Source of the DNA: Silene conica
Lineage: Eukaryota; Streptophyta; Magnoliopsida; Caryophyllales; Caryophyllaceae
DNA length: 64,000 nt
Direction: 5' to 3'
NCBI GenBank assembly: GCA_029255685.2
Contig: CM055311.2
Coordinates: 15,708,952 to 15,772,951, forward strand
Part shown: positions 12,934 to 25,836 of the stretch, in pieces
Position numbering within the stretch: position 1 is the first letter of the stretch
Layout of the letters: every line of letters begins with the position of its first letter
Notes under the pieces: model-generated
Told to the model about the DNA's origin: nothing
What the model saw: the letters and a program-made list of their open reading frames with translations, nothing else
The model's database searches: none
Made by a program: the position numbers and the translations under genes

Positions 12934-13980
12934 CAACCTAAAACACCCGACTACCCTACCCCCGACTACATCCCGCGGCCAAACCAACACAACTACCCAC
13001 AACCGCTACTCCTGTCGACAACCACCTCACTACCTGCGCCACCACTGACACCACCAAAACTGCCGACACACTCCGGTGAAATGAACCAGGTTCATCACCG
13101 AACCGACACAACACTAATAAAAGAAAACCTTCTGCCGCCACCACCGGCAGCCCTTACGTCACCCCAGACTACCACCATCTCAACCTCCTATGTCAGACTC
13201 CGACGACCGACGTGGTGTCACCGTGTCGACCTCCCCGAGTCAACGGTGACACCACCCCAACCCACAACCCGAGAACAAACCTATGTATGTCCTAACCCTA
13301 CCGGTTGTACACCACCGTGACCACCACCCTATTTCTACCCTGACAACCCCAAAAAAGTCGTGCTAGCATAGACCGAGACTAAAGACGAACTACCCTTCGA
13401 AATCGACTGTAACTCAACGCAAAACACAAAGAGAACGAGTTTTACGCACCTGATTGACGATCAAAACGATCCGCCCTAGCCCGGTCTAAACCCGCCGTAT
13501 AAACTGCCTTCCTCGTCTCTGATGTGGTGGTTGCAAGATTGGATTGTTGGTAGTGTTTGGGATAGGGTAGAACAAGGTTATATGAGCCTATATACGTCGG
13601 CATATAGTAGGGTGTAGATTATGTTTTTACAAAAGATAAGTTGTGGGTTGTACGTGTGATGTGTATGGCATCCAAGGCCCACAACCCCACGCCAAAGGTC
13701 TCAAGATCGAACCCCACTAGCAGCATTAAAATATACAATTCTATAATTTACTTATCGAATACCAATAGCGTTTAAATACTATCGACACGACAAATATAAA
13801 AGTAAATATCATAACAAAATTTCGAGGTGTTACAGTCTTCCCCCCTTAAAATGAACTTCGCCCCGAAGTTCAACCATACTCACAAACCCATACTCCAACT
13901 CAGGCATCATATAACACCTACTCAACACAGACTTGAAACATGATAACATCAAAATAAGGTACGGATCACGAAATGTTACA
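12864..13980 (-). mobile_element. Fragment J of the long-LTR non-coding family
   Basis: The sequence from 12864 (a TAA microsatellite) through GGTGTTACA at 13834 corresponds to the end of a D/E-type LTR read on the minus strand. It is followed by GTCTTCCCCCCTTAA, the complement of the family's PPT, and by the hairpin GAACTTCG-CCC-CGAAGTTC (13853-13871). Similarity to E (49451-49572) continues to 13980, where the sequence reads CGAAATGTTACA and then changes to copia-like DNA. J is partial: its left part was displaced by the insertion of A. Open stretches within it are not genes. Confidence 0.65.
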
Positions 13981-14176
13981 GATACAGTTAAGCTCATTGT
14001 AAATTAAATAGTGATCAAGAGTTGACCACTTAGATGGAGTAATCCACTAAACGTTTGAGTTATTTATAACTCACCCAAGGTCATGTCATATTCAAATGGG
14101 ATGGTGAGACCATATTTAACCCCACTAAAGTGAATTGAATTATCATGACCTCACCCCTAGTAGCTTGAATGAGGTG
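13981..14176 (+). mobile_element. Copia relic I, left piece
   Basis: Its last 50 bases align to the region upstream of the PPT in copia K (reverse complement of about 5046-5100) and continue across element C at 38985. It is non-coding spacer between RNase H and the 3' LTR. It ends with AGGTG, the left target duplication of C (14172-14176). Confidence 0.6.
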
Positions 14177-14403
14177 TGATACCCGTCGTTGAGGGTATCA
14201 AAGATAAAATTTATAATCCTACACTTAAACTAGATACAATAAGTCAAGGGTCGAAAAACAAGGAGGATTGGGAGTGTTTATTGTTCTAAGTCTATGTATT
14301 AAGGTAACAAATTCGGGGTTTTGGATTGTGTTTGGTCTCTACTAAGTCTAATAAATAAAAGCAAGATAAAACAAAAACAAAGATGTGAATAAAACTTATG
14401 GTA
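14177..14403 (-). repeat. 3' LTR of C, left piece
   Basis: It matches the first 230 bases of the LTR at 38204 far better than it matches B's own LTR. The match stops at about 14403, where B-derived sequence starts. Confidence 0.8.
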
Positions 14404-15640
14404 GCATACTCCCTGTAGAACGGGTACTGGTAGAGACAATCGTCCAACCGTTTCTGGTTGAACTGCCTGCAAAGGTCGGCCATCATATGCGGGAGGGACT
14501 TGTGATCAATGACAGGAGGAATAGCAACGTTAGGTGGAGCAGTAAAATCGGAGGGGTAGCCCGTCCCTGGTGCATCGTAGTGGGCACCATGGGCGGGTAC
14601 CCTATGGCCTCTAGAGGTTCTTCCCCTAAGTGGGACGCGGTAGGACGGAAGGAGTGGTCGAGGCTCCCCCTCAACAGTATCAAAGGGTAGCATGGGAGGG
14701 GCATCGGTGATGGGGATGCGAACACTAGTATATGTGTGGACCTTCCAAAAATCCCGCCTGTCTACCCAATGCACGGACCTGACATAAGTCATGTCCATGT
14801 AGCGGGAGAGAGGGTGAAGCGCATCCTCATAACGGGGGAACTGAAAAATAAGTGAGTTAGCCAAACGAGTGACTAACCCACCACAGACAATAGTGGTCAA
14901 AGATGTCCCCTCCCCAACCGTCACGAACTGAGACGCGACCAAATAAGCTGTGTTATAAAACGCAGGACCCAGACGCCTAACATTAAGATAGCCAGCCAAA
15001 ATAGAGACCTCAATGTTTTTGACATTTTGAGACTCTTTGCGGCCAAAACAATGTTTGCCAACAGACGCAAGTAGTAACGGGGGGCGGGCAAGTGAACGGT
15101 GATGCTCTTCTTTTTCCCGTCGCGGGAATCAGAGAGACAAGACCAAATGACATTATACGACTCAGCAGAGTCACCCGTACGACCCGTAGCCGTTAAGCCC
15201 AAGTAACCAGCAAATTCACCTAAGGTCAGAGAATAGGTGACATTAAATAGCCTAAAAGAAATGCATTTATTATCATAGCTAGGGCTATAAGCAGAAACAT
15301 CAAAAATAAAAGAGGAAAAGAACTCAAGAGTGAGGATGGGATAGGTGATCTCATCCATGGTGACGAGTCCCGGAAAACCCGTCCCATTGAGCAAGCTCAC
15401 AACATCCTCATAACACCCCAAAGCCCTCAATGTCGGCTCGCACAAGAAGCGAGTTACTACCACGTGGCAGTAAGTCACTAGATGCAGGAACCGGGCCTTT
15501 TGGGCCGGGGTGTGGAAAATAACCTGCGGATAGTCCGGTAGACTATCCGTGTTGAGCACTGTTAAACCTCCGGACCCGCTGGCTCGGCTCCTTTAACTAC
15601 TGGCTTGTGAACTACGAGATCTCTTGCTTCCTTGACCGCG
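14404..15640 (-). pseudogene. Athila ORF-1-type (env-position) protein region of B
   Basis: The minus-strand text includes LTLEFFSSFIFDV, CISFRLFNVTYSLTLGEFAGYLGL and FPRYEDALHPLSRYMD. This is the signature of the ATHILA family of plant retrotransposon proteins (Pfam PF03078, from memory): a conserved fold with no enzymatic motif, found downstream of integrase where retroviruses keep env. I see no clear signal peptide or fusion motif, so calling it an envelope would go beyond the evidence. The region is broken in about two places. It runs up to the junction with the LTR piece of C. Confidence 0.7.
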
Positions 15641-16689
15641 GCTTGCCATGATGAATCTGCAAAATTACAACAATTACTCTCAATACTTAGACTTCTTGCA
15701 ACATTAACCCTTTTATTTATCAAAATACAATAGCTTAGTTGCGAAATTAAAGTTCCTGTAACAGTGTCATGGTCGACCGACCTTACCTCCAGGTCGACCG
15801 ACCAATTGCCAGCAAAATCAGACCTTCTGTAAAAATTCCACGGTCGACCGACTTATCACCCTGGTCGACCGACCGACCAATCGAAAACAAAGAGTTTCTA
15901 CAAAACACAGATTGGTCGGCCCACCTCTATTCCTAGTCGGTCGACTAGGCGCTGTACCAGAACGTACATACTACCCAAATTTCGACAATTTTCAAGCATA
16001 GAAAATTGGGGAAAAAGTTAACCTAACCCTAACAACACCAAAACCACACAAGAAAGCAGATCTGAGACTAAGAAAGCTGATGAGAAAGCAAAAACATAAG
16101 GAAAGAACAAAAATACAAGAGAAACAAACCCTAAAACAAAAGAAAAACTGAAAATTAAGTAACAAACTACCTAAAAACGGGTCTAAGAGCCTATAAAACG
16201 AAAAAGGAAGGAAAAACTAAAAGAAAACATACCTTTAGTGGAATAAAATTGAGAGAGAGAAAAAAAAATGAGGTTGAGTGAAAGAGAGGTAGGTTAGGGT
16301 TTATTTTTTTTTGGGAGAGAGAGTGCCGTTCAGAAATTGTGAAGAGAAATAATGAGGTTGTCTTTCAAACAAATTAAACTTAAGGCACCCTTTAAAACCC
16401 GGTTATCTGCCCTCTGGTCGATTGACCAAGAGGTCTGGTCGACCGACCAGGTCCCTGCGTACCTGATTTTCCAGTAGCTTTTTATCTTACGCACTAGGTC
16501 GGTCGACCTTGATAGTAAGTCGGTCAACCCAAATACCTGACGATTCTCACCAGTTTTCCTGCTTAAGCTCAAAATCCCATCAAAAGTGTAAAAACAAGAA
16601 GGAAAAAGGTCTACCACTAAAAGGAAACTAAAAAAAAAAACATAACTGAACTATAACACGGGTTGCCTCCCGGTTAGCGCTGGTTTAAG
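15641..16689 (-). other. Non-coding spacer of B between integrase and the env-position ORF
   Basis: This is a purine-rich to AT-rich spacer without genes. It carries five pairs of the 21-bp GTCGAC module at 15771/15792, 15842/15863, 15914/15935, 16416/16437 and 16497/16518. The short open stretch at 16330-16617 is an incidental frame through two of those pairs. Confidence 0.6.
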
Positions 16690-18220
16690 AGGTCCCGCAC
16701 GACCTTTTTACCTATCATAAAGCATCCGAAAAAGGGTCAAAGTAAGAAACTTCAACCTTCCCTGTGAACTCATTTTCTCCATGGAAATGCTTCACATATT
16801 GGCCATTAACTTTAAACCTCTCACCAGATGAGGTTTCAAGCTCAATTGAACCGAACTTCGAGACAGCTGTGATGGTGTAATGTAATACTCGGTATTTCGT
16901 TATATTTTCATTTTAATTTTTAGTCATCATATTTGGGTGTTGGGAGGGTTATGCTCGATAATTTAATTATCCTGTACTAACCCGTTCTAGTATTTAATTT
17001 ATATATAATGGTTTCGAGTTGCTCATTAAATAAAGATAAGAGCATTCGATTTACTGTGTACATAGTAGGCCTTGCGAGATTCGATTTGGGGATCTAAGCC
17101 ATCAAATAATAATGGTAGTAGTATGGTGCTAGCGAGACTCGAACCAGGGACCTGTTGTGTTTTGCTTTGGGCCTCGTAAAGCGTGATATATTGAGCAGCC
17201 CACTCGTTTATTTCAGAAACAAAGAACAATGCACTGCTCTGCCGCCATATTTAGCATAGGTTTTCTTACCCTAAACCCTACTCAAACACTTATGCAACCT
17301 CACGAAACCCTAGCCGCCACTTTAGAGAGAAAGAGGAACCTGCTCACGGTGGCTGTAGGCTGACCTAGGGTGTCTCGATTTGGCCAAGAATCCGGTATGC
17401 TCACCCCTTTACGCTAATTGCTGTTTTACGTTTTGGAATGTCTCTGTTTGGTTTTTCGTCACCAGTTTAAGGATGTATAACATGTTTAACTCTTATTGTT
17501 TTTACATACTCACATACTAGGACGTATAAGGAGTATATGTATGCTATAGTTGGGTTGTCGATGGTTGTTTTTATGTGCTTTCGAGGGTGGTAAACTGGGT
17601 GGCAGGAAAGGGGTTTAGAAATACGTTTAACAGGTGTTTCCTTAAGCATCTTTGTAATCAGTTTTAGATGAGTCTGTAAGTTTATGGTTATGGGTCTTTG
17701 CGTGTCTAGGTGAGTGGTTGTTAGGGGTCGCTTGTGGTGGCAGTCTCGAGAGTTGGTGGTGGCTGGTTGGGATGGTACAGGGGTGTTTGATAGGGGTGGT
17801 TGGAAGGTCGTGTTATGGTCGTCCTGTTCTGGTTGTCAGCGTGTGTGTCCAGGGGTGTTTGGGAAGGGTAACACCATCGACTCGAGGGAGGCGACAAGGT
17901 GTTACCACCGTGGGTTAACAGTCTAGTGCCAGGGGGTGGTTTTGGTGGCGGTATAGGGTGGTGGCTTTGGCTGAACGGCCGTCGATGGGGAGTTTAGAAC
18001 AGGCTGGTCGTGTGGTAGGGTGAGGGACCAGGACCGGTTAGGGAGTCTGTTTCACCTCGCCGGTGGTGGTCGACCAGACCGCCGGTTGTCGCAGGGGTAG
18101 TTGGTGGTTCTGGGAACGATGGTTGGTGGTTGTTGGTGGTTGTGGTGGTGTATCACGGTGGCAATAGGGGGAGTGAAGTCGTGAGTCGTGTGTTGGTTTA
18201 AGGGGCTGTTTGGCCTCTCG

Positions 18221-18332
<112 letters not shown>

Positions 18333-19099
18333 ATTGTTGTTGTTGTTTTTATTGTTGTTGTCATTGTTGTTGTTTCATTCGTTTAGTTTATTATCTTTAC
18401 TTTTGGGCATTTATTGTTAAGGTGATTTTACAATTATAAGATTATAATGTCATTCCTACTAGTATTATTATTATTAAGTATTTTATGGGCAAATCTTATA
18501 ATTGTATATCATGCTTAATAAAATTTAAGTTCTTATTATTGTTTTACTACACATCATGTTATTAATAATTGTGGTGGTTGATATTGTTGTGAATGTTGTT
18601 ACTAGTATTACTCCATATTGTTTATCATTATCATTGTTCACATTTATTTGTAAGAGTAGTGGTGTCGTTATTATTTTACCATGGGTTGTATTTGTATGAT
18701 ATATACTAGTTACGTAATTACTGTCTATATATAGTAAGTCTATAATTAGTAAGTTAATTATCAAGTGATGGTTGATATGAATGAGGAGTTCATGATAGTG
18801 GATGTGAGTTTGGATAGGGTCAAGTAATTTTAGTAATACAATTGTGTGGGTAGAAGTTGATATTCAATGCTAATTATAGGAACTGAGTTCGGTTGTTCAA
18901 GGTGGAACATTTCTAGCAGCTGTTCGGTTGTCAATCCGCAATTGAGGTAGGGGAAATACTGGTATCTGATTGATGTATAACCTGTTCTTATTTGATATTA
19001 AGCACGTTGGTAATATGTTATCATGTGGTCATTATATGTTGTTATTTATATTACTCTATGAGGTAATATGATGTGATTATATATCGGGACTTGTGATAT

Positions 19100-19288
19100 G
19101 GTGTTGGATCGGTGCGGAGTATATACGGTGTTGGATCGGTGCGGAGTATATATGGTGTTGGATCGGTGCGGAGTATATATGGTGTTGGATCGGTGCGGAG
19201 TTTATTTGGGGTTGGATCGGTGCGGAGTTTATTTGGCGTTGGATCGGTGCGGAGTTTATTTGGCGTTGGATCGGTGCGGAGTATATTA
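19100..19288. repeat. 27-bp tandem repeat, 7 copies, D 5' LTR
   Basis: The core GGATCGGTGCGGAG recurs seven times at a 27-bp pitch, and again in the 3' LTR at about 25256-25444. Because 27 is divisible by three, all three forward frames stay open; these are not genes. E's LTR lacks the array at the equivalent place. Confidence 0.95.
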
Positions 19289-22200
19289 TATTGTTGTTTT
19301 ATTTATCTTTCTACTCAACCTCGCGGTTGACCCTGTGTATTCGTGTACACCTACGATGATCCGGAATGGGGAGTAGATTTTACAGGTCAGTGACATGTGG
19401 ACTAGGAGCTTGGGCATGGAGAGAGACATGGCATGGACCTACTTAGAGTTAGATCACATTTAGATATCGTCAGTTGTACTTTCACTTTATCAAATTTGGA
19501 ATTCGAACAGTTGTTGTAATACCAAGTTCAAATTTAATCAGTATTTATATAAATTACCTTTGGTTTGTTTACCTTGTTATTCACTACCTCGGATATTCCG
19601 GGATGGTAACAGTCCTATTTATTTGAGAATGTCTTGCTAAAGGCTCTTAAATAAATGGGGGTGTTACAAAGTGGTATCGGAGCGAACGATCCTCAGGCCT
19701 AAACCAAATGGATAACAATGAATATAGGAAGAGTCTAATAAAATGAACCCCGAGATGAGATTGATAGGAGCCCCAAAAAGGAACGGGATGAGTTAGGGGC
19801 CCCCTCACACCAGACCTGGGCCCTTTCGGTTCTGTCTCGGGAACCCTATGAGAGAAATTGAAGAGTGGGGTAGACTATATAGTGACCTTGTTATACTGTA
19901 CTAACGTCCTTACAGGAGAAGAATGAGGTAAGTGATACATGATTTACGGTTAATAATGTGAGTTGAAAGTTATGATTGGTATTAAAATGTGGATCGAGCA
20001 CGATGATTAAATAGAAATTTGAAGAGTTTGGATGTGTATTTGTTGAGCAATAGCTAAGAGGGATGTGATTATATGATTTTGGTGTTTGAAGCGTACATGT
20101 GATTATCTAATTATTAAATGATTACCGCAACTAGGTCGTATATTGTTGGTATTTGGATATGAAAAACCAGACTTATATATACTAGTAATCCATGTCTAGT
20201 GATATGCGGAATGTGTTGCCTCAAGCCATGAATGATATATAAATATGTGTTACAATGGTATATACATGCAATGTACAAATTTTGAGTAATTAGTTGGTTT
20301 TACTTCCAGCTTAGAAATCTTAACGTGTTCTAGATGACAGTTACAGTTTGAGTGATGAATACATGTTAATATGGTAGTGTTTATGCCTCAATAATATGCC
20401 AATGTGTTATGGAAGAAAAATGGTTGAGCTTCGTAGTAGAATGTGAAGTTGTAAAAGAATTAAAATTTTTGATAAGTTTTCAAAATGTTACCTCGCTTGA
20501 AAAAGCTGCCATCTAAAATGTGTTCATATGAGTATGAAAATTTTATGTATGACAACCCATGTAGATCTTAACGAGTCGTTATTTAATAGTGATTTCTGCA
20601 AGTTGTCCAATTTTCTGTCGAATCGCGGTAAAGTTTTCTTTAGACCAACTGAGTGTTTGAATTTGTTATAAATAATTCCCTTAGGATGTGCATTTGATTC
20701 TTTTTCCTATGATTAGTTAATTCATTATATTTTTCTAGAAACTATTAAAACTCGCAATATAGTTGAGCGGTGATTTAATTGTGATTTGTTTACAAGTGCT
20801 GCAGCATGCTTATTGGGAAATTATGGGTTGGATAAGTTTTATATAAAAGTTCAATCAATTGTGGTTTATGTGATGTTCCTATGTGATGTTAAAATCATGT
20901 TTATCAGAGAGGAGTCTTGACAAGTGGTGGAATGGAATTTAACTAGTAAAATTATTAGCACGATGTCATGAGTAAAAGTTATATAGCAATGTATTTGTTA
21001 TAATTAATGGTGGTTATTTTGAACAATGTGAACCTTGTTGCTATTCTATCGTATATTAAAGGTACATCTTTGTCTAGTTCCCTGATGTAATAGCCTATGA
21101 CTCCGTCATGTATACTGTTGCGCTATAAAATGAATTGCATATTACTATATTCGAAATCTGATTACGATGTATTGAGTTATTAGTTAGTTTGGCATGTGAT
21201 TTAGTGTTGTGCATTCGTTTACTTTATCGTTAAATTTCATGATCCGTGAGCTACAATTTGTGAAAACAACGTTTTAGTAAAAGGGAGTCAGAATGTCTCC
21301 GTGCAGTTTCGAGTCCGATCTGTAGTTGAAAAATAGCCCTTTGCTTGTGTTTATAATTGTCACAAACTACCATTTTAGCGTTTCAAAAGTTTTTCCAAAA
21401 GTTTCAAAAGTTTTAAATTTGTATTTCAAGATGATGAATAACCATGATGACGCTTGATCTTTTAATAATTGTAGTAATTGTTTGCAATATGACAAATTCT
21501 GTACTTACGTGTTGATGAAAGCCTGCCCGGATGCTTAATTGTTGCGTGTTATATGAACTCTTATATTACAAGACATGTATTTTATTAGTCTCATGATAGA
21601 TGATGTAAGTTGAGTTCTACCTAAGTGATCTGATTAACTTATTAATACCTAGATATGCTAAACGGCCTCGTTAGTCCATGATTTGTACATATTTGTGGAA
21701 CATGTCAATGCCCCATGTTTAATTATGTTCATTAAAATTTTGATCTATGTCTGTTCCTAAAATATGGTTTTGCTTCTAAACTATGATTATGAACTATAAG
21801 CTTCTTGTTTGTTACATTGTTGTTAATATATTAAATCTGTGAGAAATTTCAAGGGTATGCAAGTGTTACCTATTCCGATTCTGTTTTACTGCGTAACTCG
21901 ATTCCTACAGCCCTAATACTCTTGTTATTGCTCAGGGATATGACTACGTGATACTTGCTATGGGCCTCTTTTGTGTACTTATTTGAGTGGTATATTAGTA
22001 ATTGCCCTTTTAATTTTGTTAGTTAAAAAAATCTCTATTTATAAGATGATTCTTTTGTTGTGAGATGGATAAGCTTTTGGTAATTGATTATTTTGTGTTA
22101 TGTAATAATTCTGTAGTAGACTCGTTTGGTATAGTGTACAAGCTCTTGTTTCATGAGTGTGGAATTGTAAGTGTACATACAAACGTGTCGATGAATTGGT

Positions 22201-22890
22201 TAACATACGTACATTGTCATGTTCATTAGCTGTTGGGCTAGAGTGTGGTGGGATAGAGTTGCTCGTGATCTTGGAACAAAGACCATGGTTGATTTTTTAT
22301 ACTGAGAGTGAGATTGCAGTTCAGTGTTATATAGAGTCGTTGCATTCTTTGACCTTGACGCGTGGGTGAGTGGTCTAGCGTTTTGTTCTCTAGGTGTTGA
22401 TCAGATCCTTTAATGGAATAACTGACAATTTTGATATTGGAATTGAGATGGGAATCGTTACTGGCGTTAAGTTATGAGTTATTAGGCCGTTGTGCCATAT
22501 TGTGTTAGGGTCCAGTGTGACCTTGGTTATTGGGTTATATTCGGAATTTCAGATCGATAGTAAGATGGAAGTTCAATTGCAGTTTTACTTCGCCAGTTCA
22601 CTCACCCCTTGTCTTTGGTCTTAGAATCGACGATGAGTGCAATACTTGGTTACTTGGAGTGGGATAGTATCAACTAAAGTTATGAGTAAGACGGAGTATG
22701 AGCTGGTAATTGTATAATGAGGTTACGGGGACGTAACCGTGTTTTTAAGGTGGATAGGATTGTAAAATCTTTTTGATCTATGATATGTCTGTGATATGTC
22801 GCGATTGTTTATGTCTAAACTGGTAATCTTGTTAATTCTCTTATGCTTTTATTGTGTTTTGTGAAGTATCCTCTAATTTAGTTATACGTT

Positions 22891-22928
22891 AAACTTTGGG
22901 GACAAAGTTTCCTTAACGAGGGTAGAAT
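22891..22928 (+). other. Outer hairpin, purine tract and TGTAACA boundary in D
   Basis: AAACTTTG (22891-22898) and CAAAGTTT (22903-22910) form a perfect 8-bp stem with a 4-nt loop. CCTTAACGAGGGTAGAA follows, and then TGTAACAC at 22928, which looks like a second LTR start 144 bp before the real one. The same arrangement is in E. Confidence 0.7.
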
Positions 22929-23033
22929 GTAACACTTCGTGTTTCAAAGCACCTTTAATAGTTACGACGTTGTGTGGTATCACTTTTTGGTGTTCGTTAC
23001 GTGCCTTGCGAACAGTTCTTGGTCATGGGATGG

Positions 23034-23071
23034 TGAACTTCGGGACGAAGTTCATATTAAGGAGGGAAGAC
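23034..23071 (+). other. Hairpin and PPT preceding the D 3' LTR
   Basis: TGAACTTCG (23034-23042) and CGAAGTTCA (23046-23054) form a perfect 9-bp stem with a 3-nt loop. The purine tract AAGGAGGGAAGAC then runs to the LTR at 23072. Confidence 0.8.
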
Positions 23072-24412
23072 TGTAATACTCGGTATTTCGTTATATTTTA
23101 ATTTTAATTTTTAGTCATCATATTTGGGTGTTGGGAGGGTTATGCTCGATAATTTAATTATCCTGTACTAACCCGTTCTAGTATTTAATTTATATATAAT
23201 GGTTTCGAGTTGCTCATAAAATAAAGATAAGAGCATTCGATTTACTGTGTACATAGTAGGCCTTGCGAGATTCGATTTGGGGATCTAAGCCATCAAATAA
23301 TAATGGTAGTAGTATGGTGCTAGCGAGACTCGAACCAGGGACCTGTTGTGTTTTGCTTTGGGCCTCGTAAAGCGTGATATATTGAGCAGCCCACTCGTTT
23401 ATTTCAGAAACAAAGAACAATGCACTGCTCTGCCGCCATATTTAGCATAGGTTTTCTTACCCTAAACCCTACTCAAACACTTATGCAACCTCACGAAACC
23501 CTAGCCGCCACTTTAGAGAGAAAGAGGAACCTGCTCACGGTGGCTGTAGGCTGACCTAGGGTGTCTCGATTTGGCCAAGAATCCGGTATGCTCACCCCTT
23601 TACGCTAATTGCTGTTTTACGTTTTGGAATGTCTCTGTTTGGTTTTTCGTCACCAGTTTAAGGATGTATAACATGTTTAACTCTTATTGTTTTTACATAC
23701 TCACATACTAGGACGTATAAGGAGTATATGTATGCTATAGTTGGGTTGTCGATGGTTGTTTTTATGTGCTTTCGAGGGTGGTAAACTGGGTGGCAGGAAA
23801 GGGGTTTAGAAATACGTTTAACAGGTGTTTCCTTAAGCATCTTTGTAATCAGTTTTAGATGAGTCTGTAAGTTTATGGTTATGGGTCTTTGCGTGTCTAG
23901 GTGAGTGGTTGTTAGGGGTCGCTTGTGGTGGCAGTCTCGAGAGTTGGTGGTGGCTGGTTGGGATGGTACAGGGGTGTTTGATAGGGGCGGTTGGAAGGTC
24001 GTGTTATGGTCGTCCTGTTCTGGTTGTCAGCGTGTGTGTCCAGGGGTGTTTGGGAAGGGTAACACCATCGACTCGAGGGAGGCGACATGGTGTTACCACC
24101 GTGGGTTAACAGTCTAGTGCCAGGGGGTGGTTTTGGTGGCGGTATAGGGTGGTGGCTTTGGCTGAACGGCCGTCGATGGGGAGTTAAGAACAGGCTGGTC
24201 GTGTGGTAGGGTGAGGGACCAGGACCGGTTAGGGAGTCTGTTTCACCTCGCCGGTGGTGGTCGACCAGACCGCCGGTGGTCGCAGTGGTAGTTGGTGATT
24301 CTGGGAACGATGGTTGGTGGTTGTTGGTGGTTGTGGTGGTGTATCACGGTGGCAATAGGGGGGAGTGAAGTCGTGAGTCGTGTGTTGGTTTAAGGGGCTG
24401 TTTGGCCTCTCG

Positions 24413-24488
<76 letters not shown>

Positions 24489-25824
24489 ATTGTTGTTGTT
24501 GTTTTTATTGTTGTTGTCATTGTTGTTGTTTCATTCGTTTAGTTTATTATCTTTACTTTTGGGCATTTATTGTTAAGGTGATTTTACAATTATAGGATTA
24601 TAATGTCATTCCTACTAGTATTATTATTATTAAGTATTTTATGGGCAAATCTTATAATTGTATATCATGCTTAATAAAATTTAAGTTCTTATTATTGTTT
24701 TACTACACATCATGTTATTAATAATTGTGGTGGTTGATATTGTTGTGAATGTTGTTACTAGTATTACTCCATATTGTTTATCATTATCATTGTTCACATT
24801 TATTTGTAAGAGTAGTGGTGTCGTTATTATTTTACCATGGGTTGTATTTGTATGATATATACTAGTTACGTAATTACTGTCTATATATAGTAAGTCTATA
24901 ATTAGTAAGTTAATTATCAAGTGATGATTGATATGAATGAGGAGTTCATGATAGTGGATGTGAGTTTGGATAGGGTCAAGTAATTTTAGTAATACAATTG
25001 TGTGGGTAGAAGTTGATATTCAATGCTAATTATACGAACTGAGTTCGGTTGTTCAAGGTGGAACATTTCTAGCAGCTGTTCGGTTGTCAATCCGCAATTG
25101 AGGTAGGGGAAATACTGGTATCTGATTGATGTATAACCTGTTCTTATTTGATATTAAGCACGTTGGTAATATGTTATCATGTGGTCATTATATGTTGTTA
25201 TTTATATTACTCTATGAGGTAATATGATGTGATTATATATCGGGACTTGTGATATGGTGTTGGATCGGTGCGGAGTATATACGGTGTTGGATCGGTGCGG
25301 AGTATATATGGTGTTGGATCGGTGCGGAGTATATATGGTGTTGGATCGGTGCGGAGTTTATTTGGTGTTGGATCGGTGCGGAGTTTATTTGGCGTTGGAT
25401 CGGTGCGGAGTTTATTTGGCGTTGGATCGGTGCGGAGTATATTATATTGTTGTTTTATTTATCTTTCTACTCAACCTCGCGGTTGACCCTGTGTATTCGT
25501 GTACACCTACGATGATCCGGAATGGGGAGTAGATTTTACAGGTCAGTGACATGTGGACTAGGAGCTTGGGCATGGAGAGAGACATGGCATGGACCTACTT
25601 AGAGTTAGATCACATTTAGATATCGTCAGTTGTACTTTCACTTTATCAAATTTGGAATTCGAACAGTTGTTGTAATACCAAGTTCAAATTTAATCAGTAT
25701 TTATATAAATTACCTTTGGTTTGTTTACCTTGTTATTCACTACCTCGGATATTCCGGGATGGTAACAGTCCTATTTATTTGAGAATGTCTTGCTAAAGGC
25801 TCTTAAATAAATGGGGGTGTTACA
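23072..25824 (+). repeat. 3' LTR of D
   Basis: It is the partner of 16881-19668. It is followed by AAGTGGTATCGG (25825-25836), identical to the first 12 bases after the 5' LTR. Confidence 0.92.
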
Positions 25825-25836
25825 AAGTGGTATCGG

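Larger units (their letters stand above)
19669..23071 (+). other. Internal region of D, non-coding
   Basis: It starts with the PBS. Nothing resembling gag, protease, RT or integrase is visible on either strand. The first 200 bases and the last 200 bases are recognisably shared with E (51900-52082 and 49451-49610); the middle is AT-rich and featureless to me. Confidence 0.8.

Noticed and set aside
13081-13320. A Pro/Thr-rich secreted protein gene
   Set aside because: It lies in the LTR-derived fragment J, with no supporting motif, and corresponds to GC-rich LTR sequence also present in E.
14385-14690. ORFs on the strand opposite the Athila and copia proteins (for example 7208-7549, 28636-29007, 36554-36976)
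   Set aside because: They are shadows of coding regions on the other strand, without motifs or conserved starts.
14292-15640. A viral envelope gene in B
   Set aside because: The text matches the ATHILA ORF family, but no signal peptide, fusion peptide or clear membrane anchor is visible; only its position is env-like.
18068-18090. A GGTCGACC core in the D LTR as a member of the 21-bp module
   Set aside because: It is single, with no partner at 21 bp, and occurs in a GC-rich stretch; a chance match is likely.
19093-19376. Three overlapping repetitive ORFs that could be read as a repeat protein
   Set aside because: They come from a 27-bp tandem repeat, whose unit length keeps all frames open; they lie in an LTR and recur in the second LTR.
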